Assembly: GCF_030269445.1 (NCBI RefSeq)
Contig: NZ_BSTJ01000008.1
Span: 496,001-560,000, forward strand
Length of the DNA: 64,000 nt
Direction of reading: 5' to 3'
From: Actinoallomurus iriomotensis
Lineage (GTDB): Bacteria; Actinomycetota; Actinomycetes; Streptosporangiales; Streptosporangiaceae
Shown: positions 8,753 to 14,613 of the stretch, piece after piece
Numbering within the stretch: position 1 is the stretch's first letter
Layout: each line of letters begins with the position of its first letter
Made by a program: the position numbers and the translations under genes
Notes under the pieces: model-generated
What the model was told of the DNA's origin: nothing
What the model saw: only the letters and a program-made list of their open reading frames with translations
The model's database searches: none

Positions 8753-8782
8753 GCCTTCCCGATCCGTCGGGAAGGCTTTTTT
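8753..8782 (+). terminator. Rho-independent terminator
   Basis: Perfect 10-bp stem GCCTTCCCGA / TCGGGAAGGC with a 4-base loop, followed by six T. A second hairpin GGCCTC-N6-GAGGCC precedes it at 8711-8728. A TATGAT hexamer at 8732-8737 sits between the two hairpins. It ends the sodC transcript, and the TATGAT could also drive a very short RNA. Confidence 0.85.
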
Positions 8783-8835
8783 CATGCCCGGGACCGCACT
8801 TCGTTCGCCGTTCCGGCGAGAGAGGACTGCTGATC

Positions 8836-9762
8836 ATGACCTTGCACACCGGCGGCGCGGCGGGCGCGGGTACCTGGAGGCTCGGTGACCTGACGGTCAA
8901 CCGCATCGGCTTCGGCGCGATGCGCCTCACGGGCAGCGCCCCCTTCGACCTCGGCACGCCGAGCGACCGCGAACGGTCGATCAGGGTGCTCCGGCGCGCG
9001 GTCGAGCTGGGCGTCAACCACATCGACACGGCCGCCTTCTACTTCTCCTCGCTCCGCTCGGCCAACGAGCTGATCAACCGGGCGTTGGCGCCGTACCCCG
9101 ACGACCTGCTGATCGCCACCAAGGTCTGGCCGGGCCGGGATCCCTCGGGCGAGTGGTGGTGGGCCACACCCGGGCAGCTGCGCGGCCAGGTCGAGGAGAA
9201 CCTTCGGCAGCTCGGCCGTGACCACCTCGACCTGGTGAACCTGCGCATCCCTCCGAGCCGGCAGGCGAGCTCGATCGCCGAGCACTTCGGGGCGCTGGCC
9301 GAGCTGCGCGACGCCGGCCTCATCCGGCACCTGGGCGTCTCCAACGCCACCCTCGAACACCTCGCCGAGGCGCGGTCCATCGCGCCGGTGGCCTGCGTTC
9401 AGAACCCCTACGGCATCGGCGCGCCGCCCGAGGCGGGGGCCGTCCTGCGCGCCTGCGGCGAGCAGGACGTGGCGTTCGTGCCCTTCTTCACCATCGCCGG
9501 TGAAGGACGCGAAGCCGGCGCCGGCGCCGGTGACGGCTCGCAAATCCTCTCGGTCGCGCGGGCGCACGGCGCGACGGCCGCCCAGGTGCGACTGGCGTGG
9601 ACGCTGCGGCAGGGGGCGCACGTGCTGGTCATTCCGGGGACCCGCGATCCGGGCCACCTCGCCGAGAACGTGGCCGCGGGCGCACTGCGCCTCTCCGACG
9701 ACGAAATGGCGCGCCTCTCGTCCCACCACCGGCGGTCCGGAGCTGATCTAGGATCCTGCTGA
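8836..9762 (+). CDS. Aldo/keto reductase
   Basis: NADPH-dependent oxidoreductase of 308 residues with a TIM-barrel AKR fold. Catalytic residues visible are Asp and Tyr in HIDTAAFYF and Lys in IATKVW. The usual His of the tetrad falls in DLVNLR, an Asn-containing variant seen in the AKR13-like branch. The coenzyme-binding end reads VIPGTRDPGHLAENV. AGAGAGGA lies about 10 bases before the ATG. The substrate is unknown and there is no operon partner. Confidence 0.88.
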   Translation: MTLHTGGAAGAGTWRLGDLTVNRIGFGAMRLTGSAPFDLGTPSDRERSIRVLRRAVELGVNHIDTAAFYFSSLRSANELINRALAPYPDDLLIATKVWPGRDPSGEWWWATPGQLRGQVEENLRQLGRDHLDLVNLRIPPSRQASSIAEHFGALAELRDAGLIRHLGVSNATLEHLAEARSIAPVACVQNPYGIGAPPEAGAVLRACGEQDVAFVPFFTIAGEGREAGAGAGDGSQILSVARAHGATAAQVRLAWTLRQGAHVLVIPGTRDPGHLAENVAAGALRLSDDEMARLSSHHRRSGADLGSC

Positions 9763-9792
9763 TCTTGGTCTCTCCGGACGGGAAAGACGTTC

Positions 9793-10740
9793 ATGCGCCG
9801 ATCTGCCGGACTCGCCCTCGCCGCACTTCTCCTGACGATCGGTGCCTCCGCGACGCCCGCGCAGGCCGCGGTCCGCATGGTCCTGTTCTGGGACATGTTC
9901 CAGCCGACCGAGGAGGAGTGGAACGAGACGGCGTTCGACACTCTGTCCACGGCGGTCGAGCGGGCGAAGGCCGCCGGCCTGTACGTCATCCTCGACTGCG
10001 TCCACATGTCCGGTGACCCGGATGGCCAGGAGCACGTCCCGGCCTGGGCGCGGGTGGACCCGGACGCCACGACCGAGGGCCTGGACGCGGTCGTGGAGAA
10101 CGGCCTGGGCTTCCTGCAGACCATCGCCGACCGGTACAAGGACGAACCGGCGATCGCGGCGTACGACCCGGTCAACGAGCCGTTCCGCACCTCCACCCGG
10201 TCGGCGCGGCTGATGTCGGACTACACGCGGATCGTGAACGCGATCCGTGCCGAGGACGGCGTCACCAGCATCATGCTGGAGCCGTCGTACGGTGACGCGA
10301 AGGTGCCCGCCTCGTCGTTCTCCTCCCTCACTCCGACGAGCCGCGCCAACCTCATCTGGTCGGTCCACGACTACTTCAACGGCGCCTCGAAGAGCGGCTA
10401 CACGGCCGGCTACGACGACGGCACCGGTCTGGGCATGGACCCGAACCCCTCCGACGGGACCACCGGTTACAACGCGGCGGACAAGGCCGCGCTCGCCACG
10501 CACCTGCGGGTACAGATCGACACGGCCTCGGCGCAGGGCATGCCGGTCTGGATCGGGGAGTTCGGCATCGGCAACGGCGCCACCGGCCACGACCAGTACG
10601 TCAAGGACAAGGTCGCGCTCTACAAGTCCAAGAGCATCGACTACGCCTGGTGGGAGTACTACTCCGACGGCGGCGACGGCCCGTTCAGCATGGTCGACGC
10701 GAATGACGCCTGGCGGTCCTGGGTCGGCCTGATCCCGTAG
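9793..10740 (+). CDS. Secreted GH5-like glycoside hydrolase (cellulase family), shortened N-terminus
   Basis: Secreted glycosidase of 315 residues with signal peptide MRRSAGLALAALLLTIGASA and cleavage near AQAA. The catalytic acid is E129 in DPVNEPF and the nucleophile E256 in WIGEFG, as in family GH5. The mature protein starts directly at VRMVLFWDMFQP. In most GH5 enzymes about 40-50 residues with the first barrel strand precede this motif, so an internal deletion of the 5' region is likely and activity is doubtful. From about residue 142 onward the DNA is repeated at 12036-12562. Confidence 0.8.
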   Translation: MRRSAGLALAALLLTIGASATPAQAAVRMVLFWDMFQPTEEEWNETAFDTLSTAVERAKAAGLYVILDCVHMSGDPDGQEHVPAWARVDPDATTEGLDAVVENGLGFLQTIADRYKDEPAIAAYDPVNEPFRTSTRSARLMSDYTRIVNAIRAEDGVTSIMLEPSYGDAKVPASSFSSLTPTSRANLIWSVHDYFNGASKSGYTAGYDDGTGLGMDPNPSDGTTGYNAADKAALATHLRVQIDTASAQGMPVWIGEFGIGNGATGHDQYVKDKVALYKSKSIDYAWWEYYSDGGDGPFSMVDANDAWRSWVGLIP

Positions 10741-10878
10741 GCGCGTCCTCGGCGGCCTAGGCCGATTGGCCGCTGAGTGCGGTCATGCCGAGGAGGATGC
10801 GGTCGCTGGTGCTGCCGAAGACCACCTTCAACTCCAAGGACATCGAGCCGGTGGGCGTGAACGCGGCCGGCACCGTGT
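10214..10878 (+). repeat. 665-bp direct repeat, copy 1
   Basis: Nearly identical (a handful of mismatches, no gaps noticed) to 12036-12700, constant offset 1822 bp. It contains the 3' half of the GH5 gene and, on the minus strand, the last 40 codons of the secreted-protein gene. In this copy the repeat ends inside that gene and is joined to its upstream region (10879 onward corresponds to 13176 onward). Confidence 0.95.
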
Positions 10879-10909
10879 TGCATTCCGGTCTGGAACGGAT
10901 AATCGCGCA
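10757..10909 (-). pseudogene. Deleted copy of the secreted-protein gene at 12579
   Basis: The minus strand encodes the same C-terminus as the gene at 12579-13157 (TVPAAFTPTGSMSLELKVV to LLGMTALSGQSA). Just upstream, at 10878/10879, the sequence jumps to what is the promoter region of the intact copy (TGCATTCCGGTCTGG at 10879 and 13176). About 475 bp carrying the start codon, signal peptide and most of the protein are missing. The fused reading frame has no signal peptide and is surely non-functional. Confidence 0.88.
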
Positions 10910-10913
10910 TGAT

Positions 10914-10953
10914 GTGCTACCCAGTAGCACGGCGTGCACCGTCCAGATACGAT
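10914..10953 (+). promoter_or_regulatory. Toxin-antitoxin promoter with palindromic operator
   Basis: A perfect inverted repeat GTGCTAC-CCA-GTAGCAC (10914-10930) covers the position of the -35 box. A -10 TACGAT (10948-10953) ends six bases before the antitoxin ATG at 10960, and no ribosome site is present. The pattern suggests a leaderless transcript repressed by the antitoxin, the usual autoregulation of Phd-type modules. Confidence 0.65.
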
Positions 10954-10959
10954 AGATCC

Positions 10960-11229
10960 ATGGCGGCACAGCCCGAGATCACACAACGCGATCTGCGTAA
11001 TCGGTCCAAAGAGATCATGGATGCTGTCCAGGGCGGGCAGGCGTTCACGGTCACCCGGGACGGACATGAGATCGGTGAGCTGATTCCTTTGCGGCGACGG
11101 AGGCGGTTCGTCCCTCGAGGCGAGTTCGCGGCGATGTCCCGCGGCGCACCCGATATCTCCCTCGACGCCTTCCGCGCCGACCAGGACGCCACGGCCGATC
11201 AGGAGCTGAGCGACCCCTATGACCGTTGA
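10960..11229 (+). CDS. Phd/YefM-family antitoxin
   Basis: Antitoxin of 89 residues. The N-terminal Phd/YefM DNA-binding fold is recognisable (ITQRDLRNRSKEIMDAVQGG, FTVTRDGHEIGELIPL). The acidic C-terminal tail SLDAFRADQDATADQ would bind and neutralise the toxin. The ATG at 10960 is preferred to an upstream ATG at 10909 because the promoter -10 box lies just before it. The stop overlaps the toxin start by 11 bp, so the pair is co-translated. It is embedded in the duplicated patch. Confidence 0.9.
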   Translation: MAAQPEITQRDLRNRSKEIMDAVQGGQAFTVTRDGHEIGELIPLRRRRRFVPRGEFAAMSRGAPDISLDAFRADQDATADQELSDPYDR

Positions 11230-11677
11230 ACACGAGCGGGGGCTGCTCGACACCAACATCATGATCCTGCGTAAGTGGGTGAACCCCGAAGAGCTTCCTG
11301 CGGAGGTGGCCATCAGCGCCATCACGCTGGCGGAGCTTTCCGCGGGACCGCATGAGGTTCGTAGAGACCAGGATCAAGCGGGCTACGACGAACACGCTGA
11401 GCGCGCCCGGCGGCTGGATGTGCTTCAACGGGCCGAGAACGAGTTCGATCCCATCCCGTTCGACGTGGAGGCGGCGCGTAGTTATGGCAGGGTCTGCGCA
11501 GCCGTGATCGGCGCTGGCCGGAAGCCGAGACGCCGGGTGGCCGACTTGATGATCGCTGCCATCGCGATCGCCGAAGAGCTGCCCTTGTTCACCACCAACC
11601 CTGATGACTTCAAGGGCCTTGAGGACATCCTGACCGTTGTCCCCGTCACCCGGCCGAGAACGCCCCACGATCGGTGA
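11219..11677 (+). CDS. VapC-like PIN-domain toxin
   Basis: Ribonuclease toxin of 152 residues of the PIN family. The acidic metal site is complete: Asp in LLDTNIMI, Glu in TLAELSAG, Asp in RRVADLMIAA and Asp in TTNPDDFKGL. It pairs with the overlapping antitoxin gene. A 20-bp piece of this gene (11425-11444) recurs at 13269-13288 beyond the second repeat unit, showing that a second copy of the module once existed and was deleted. Confidence 0.92.
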   Translation: MTVEHERGLLDTNIMILRKWVNPEELPAEVAISAITLAELSAGPHEVRRDQDQAGYDEHAERARRLDVLQRAENEFDPIPFDVEAARSYGRVCAAVIGAGRKPRRRVADLMIAAIAIAEELPLFTTNPDDFKGLEDILTVVPVTRPRTPHDR

Positions 11678-11752
11678 TGGCCGGCCCTGCCGGGGGAGGG
11701 CCTGGACGGGGGTCGCGGGTGATCCGCCACCGCGCGTAGGCGGCACTGGCAC

Positions 11753-11841
11753 CAGGGCGAACATCAACGCCAGCGGCCGCGGCCGTGATCGAACCGGCCG
11801 CGGACCGGGATGAACTACCCCCGGACCAGGGTGGCCACGAG
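11753..11841 (+). repeat. 89-bp direct repeat, displaced 3' end of the RNA methyltransferase gene
   Basis: Matches 13289-13377 with about four mismatches at offset 1536 bp. The right-hand copy contains the last nine codons and stop of the methyltransferase (13351 onward, minus strand) and its downstream flank. Here the piece stands alone with no gene body. It marks the right boundary of duplication unit 1. Confidence 0.9.
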
Positions 11842-11928
11842 TGGGGAGCACCTGCGGGAGCTTGAGCTCGTCTACACCGTGCCGCAGCGCGTAACGTACG
11901 TCACCCCGCCGGAGGACCGGCCGGAGCG

Positions 11929-12035
11929 TCAGAATCCGAGCGTGTGGTCGCAGGACGCGATCGCGTACGCACCCGCGGATTTCGCGGCCTTGACCTTCTT
12001 GCCATCGACGTCGATCTCGCAGGTGATGGTTCCGC
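11929..12035 (-). pseudogene. Orphan C-terminal fragment of an MmpS-like exported protein
   Basis: The minus strand reads GTITCEIDVDGKKV, then KAAKSAGAYAIASC and DHTLGF with a stop at 11929-11931. The spacing of two Cys, VDG and terminal LGF matches the C-terminus of the lipoprotein at 18247-18726 (LTCTLSVDGELVK to CGDSLGF). Only about 34 codons remain. The fragment fills the junction between the 89-bp repeat and the second GH5 copy. Confidence 0.75.
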
Positions 12036-12562
12036 TGTCGGACTACACGCGGATCGTGAACGCGATCCGTGCCGAGGACGGCGTCACCAGCATCATGCTG
12101 GAGTCGTCGTACGGTGACGCGAAGGTGCCCGCCTCGTCGTTCTCCTCCCTCACTCCGATGAGCCGTGCCAACCTCATCTGGTCGGTCCACGACTACTTCA
12201 ACGGCGCCTCGAAGAGCGGCTACACGGCTGGCTACGACGACGGCACCGGTCTGGGCATGGACCCGAACCCCTCCGACGGGACCGCCGGTTACAACGCGGC
12301 GGACAAGGCCGCGCTCGCCACGCACCTGCGGGTACAGATCGACACGGCCTCGGCGCAGGGCATGCCGGTCTGGATCGGGGAGTTCGGCATCGGCAACGGC
12401 GCCACCGGCCACGACCAGTACGTCAAGGACAAGGTCGCGCTCTACAAGTCCAAGAGCATCGACTACGCCTGGTGGGAGTACTACTCCGACGGCGGCGACG
12501 GCCCGTTCAGCATGGTCGACGCGAATGACGCCTGGCGGTCCTGGGTCGGCCTGATCCCGTAG
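12036..12562 (+). pseudogene. Second, 5'-truncated copy of the GH5 gene
   Basis: Repeats residues 142-315 of the enzyme at 9793. The catalytic acid E129 and the signal peptide are absent, while the nucleophile motif WIGEFG remains. A fused open frame runs in from 11810 through unrelated sequence (methyltransferase end, MmpS fragment read antisense), which does not look like a real protein. The reading frame has stayed intact, so the duplication is recent. Confidence 0.9.
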
Positions 12563-12700
12563 GCGCGTCCTCGGCGGCCTAGGCCGATTGGCCGCTGAGG
12601 GCGGTCATGCCGAGGAGGATGCGGTCGCTGGTGCTGCCGAAGACCACCTTCAACTCCAAGGACATCGAGCCGGTGGGCGTGAACGCGGCCGGCACCGTGT
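12036..12700 (+). repeat. 665-bp direct repeat, copy 2
   Basis: Counterpart of 10214-10878. Sequence continues past 12700 through the whole secreted-protein gene, whereas copy 1 is deleted from this point. Differences seen include CCG to TCG, ACG to ATG, GCC to GCT and ACC to GCC codon changes. Confidence 0.95.
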
Positions 12701-13157
12701 AGCAGGTCGGTCCGACCGCGGTCCGGTCCGTTCCGTCGTCGAGCCGGACCAGCGCCGCGTCCGGTGTCGTCATGTCGCTGATCCGCGTCCCGCTGATGTA
12801 CGTGCGGCCGACGACCGTTGTGGTGATGGAGTAACAGACCTGGACCGAACTGACCGAGGTGTTGTCCCACGGAAGTGAGAGGTACGCCCATTGGGAGTCG
12901 CTGTCGGTGGACACGGAAGTGGGCGTCAGAACGACCGCGGTACTCGGACCGGAATAGGGCCCGGCGGTGAATTTCGCCGTGGCCGGACCGGTCACGCCGT
13001 TGGCGGTGGTGCCGATAGGGCTGTACCGGGCGGTCTCGGCGACGGCCGCCGGCGCGGAGCCGGAACCGAACACCAGGAGGCTCGCGACCGGCGCCGCGAC
13101 GGCGATCCCGGCGATGGTCGCCGGTAACAGAGGACGGCGCGTGAGGAACTTGGGCAT
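12579..13157 (-). CDS. Secreted protein of unknown function
   Basis: Protein of 192 residues with an N-terminal signal sequence (MPKFLTRRPLLPATIAGIAV onward, cleavage near SAPAAVA). The mature part is rich in Thr, Ser and Val, with two Cys (QVCYSI and PTCYTV) likely in a disulfide, and looks like a beta-sandwich. No family was recognised. The ATG at 13157 has GGGAG about 9 bases upstream; an upstream start at 13208 would put a charged tail before the signal peptide. A promoter is visible at 13196-13224. It lies tail to tail with the GH5 copy. Confidence 0.78.
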   Translation of the reverse strand: MPKFLTRRPLLPATIAGIAVAAPVASLLVFGSGSAPAAVAETARYSPIGTTANGVTGPATAKFTAGPYSGPSTAVVLTPTSVSTDSDSQWAYLSLPWDNTSVSSVQVCYSITTTVVGRTYISGTRISDMTTPDAALVRLDDGTDRTAVGPTCYTVPAAFTPTGSMSLELKVVFGSTSDRILLGMTALSGQSA

Positions 13158-13195
13158 GACTCGACTCCCGCTCGATGCATTCCGGTCTGGAGCGG

Positions 13196-13224
13196 ATAAT
13201 CGACGCATTATGCGCCGAGGTCAA
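13196..13224 (-). promoter_or_regulatory. Promoter of the secreted-protein gene
   Basis: On the minus strand TTGACC (13219-13224), a 17-bp spacer and GATTAT (13196-13201). An inverted repeat CGCAT-N-ATGCG (13204-13214) lies in the spacer and may be an operator. The corresponding site in copy 1 is degraded. Confidence 0.5.
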
Positions 13225-13268
13225 CCCCGGCCGTACGGGAATTCCATGCCTATCCTATTTTCCTGCCA

Positions 13269-13288
13269 TCAACGGGCCGAGAACGAGT
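13269..13288 (+). repeat. 20-bp scar of the VapC-like gene
   Basis: Identical to bases 11425-11444 inside the PIN toxin gene, and joined directly to the 89-bp repeat starting at 13289. In unit 1 these two pieces are 308 bp apart. This indicates that unit 2 once carried the toxin-antitoxin module and lost it by deletion. Confidence 0.8.
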
Positions 13289-13377
13289 CAGGGCGGACAT
13301 CAACGCCAGCGGCCGCGGCCGTGATCGAATCGGCCGCGGACCGGGATGAACTACCCCCGGACCAACGTGGCCACGAG
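13289..13377 (+). repeat. 89-bp direct repeat, original copy at the RNA methyltransferase 3' end
   Basis: Contains the 3' end and downstream flank of the gene at 13351-14613. A displaced copy lies at 11753-11841. Confidence 0.9.
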
Positions 13378-14613
13378 CTCCACGTGCTGGGTCATCGGGA
13401 AGGCGTCGAAGGCGCGCAGGGCGGACAGCGTCCAGCCCTGTTCGCCGAACAGGGCCAGGTCGCGGGCCAGGGTGGCCGGATCGCACGAGACGTACGCGAT
13501 GCGGCGGCCGGCCAGTGTCGCGACCCGCTTGACCACGTCCGGGCCGGCGCCCGTACGGGGTGGGTCCAGGACGACCAGGTCGGCGCGGTTCAGCCGGTTC
13601 TTGCCGCGGCCGAAACTGATCTCGTCCAGGACGGTCTCGACCTCGCCGCGCTCCACCGCCACGTGGGGCATGTCCCGCAGGTTGAAGCGTGCGTCGCGGA
13701 CGGACTGGGCGTCCGACTCGATGCCGACGACCAGGCCGTCGGAGCCGACGCGTTCGCCCAGGACGCCCGCGAACAGGCCCGCGCCGCAGTACAGGTCGAC
13801 GGCGATCTCGCCGCGGCGGGGCTCCAGGGTGTCCACGACCGCGTCGGCCAGCGTCTGGGCGGCGCCCGGGTGGACCTGCCAGAACCCGCTGCCGCTCACC
13901 TGCCACAGCCGGCCCGCGACGTCCTCGCGGACGAACGGCGGCTTCTCCTGGTTTCGCTCGCTGACCAGCCGTACGGGCGCGTCCATGCGCGGGACGCGGG
14001 CGCGCCCTCGGGCGGACAGGACGGCCAGGCGGTCGCCCGTGCCGGCCGAGACGACCGCCTCGACGCCGGACGCGCCGGTCCAGCGCTTGCGTTCGATGCC
14101 GAGGGCCTCCACCTGCGGGTGGGCGATCAGGCACTCGTCGATCGGCTCGATCGCGTGGGAGCGGTGCCTACGGAGGCCGACCGCGCCGTCGCGGCGTATG
14201 GAGAACTGCACGCGGGTGCGCCAGCCCAGGCCGTCCGGGGCGCCCGGCACCTCCTCGACCACCACCTCGCGCGAGATGCCCGCCACCCGGCGCAGCTGCT
14301 CCTCGACCACCGCCGCCTTCAGGGCCCGCTGTGCCGGGACCGCGACGTGCTGCCAGTCGCATCCGCCGCAGCGCCCCGGCCCGGAGAACGGGCAGGGCGC
14401 CGGGACGCGGTCGGGGGAGGCCTCGAGGATCTCCACGGCGTCGGCACGCAGGAAGTTCTTGGTCTCCTGGGTGACGCGGGCGCGGACCAGCTCGCCCGGC
14501 AGGGTGTGCCGGACGAAGACGACGCGTCCCTCGTGCCGGGCCACGCATGAGCCGCCGTTGGCGACGGCGCCGATCCGGAGTTCGATCAGTTCAGACGATT
14601 CCACCGGCGGCAC
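13351..14613 (-). CDS. TrmA/RlmD-type SAM-dependent RNA m5U methyltransferase with TRAM domain
   Basis: Enzyme of 420 residues that would methylate uracil C5 in tRNA or rRNA. An N-terminal TRAM domain (about 5-60) is followed by a Cys cluster CPFSGPGRCGGCDW as in iron-sulfur-containing members. SAM-binding motif I is VDLYCGAGLFAGVL. The catalytic Cys is in YVSCDPATLARD and the base-recognition region in LVVLDPPRTG. The GTG start overlaps the permease stop by 23 bp, indicating an operon with that gene, the same arrangement I recall from Streptomyces. Its 3' end is one source of the duplicated 89-bp piece. Confidence 0.92.
   Translation of the reverse strand: MPPVESSELIELRIGAVANGGSCVARHEGRVVFVRHTLPGELVRARVTQETKNFLRADAVEILEASPDRVPAPCPFSGPGRCGGCDWQHVAVPAQRALKAAVVEEQLRRVAGISREVVVEEVPGAPDGLGWRTRVQFSIRRDGAVGLRRHRSHAIEPIDECLIAHPQVEALGIERKRWTGASGVEAVVSAGTGDRLAVLSARGRARVPRMDAPVRLVSERNQEKPPFVREDVAGRLWQVSGSGFWQVHPGAAQTLADAVVDTLEPRRGEIAVDLYCGAGLFAGVLGERVGSDGLVVGIESDAQSVRDARFNLRDMPHVAVERGEVETVLDEISFGRGKNRLNRADLVVLDPPRTGAGPDVVKRVATLAGRRIAYVSCDPATLARDLALFGEQGWTLSALRAFDAFPMTQHVELVATLVRG

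Noticed and set aside
11810-12562. Open frame of 250 codons over the second GH5 copy taken as an independent gene
   Set aside because: Its N-terminal third reads antisense through a methyltransferase end and an MmpS fragment; no signal peptide or ribosome site, and the catalytic acid is missing.
11753-13377. Insertion sequence or integrative element bounded by the 89-bp repeats
   Set aside because: No transposase, integrase or terminal inverted repeats; contents are pieces of neighbouring genes, better explained by duplication and deletion.
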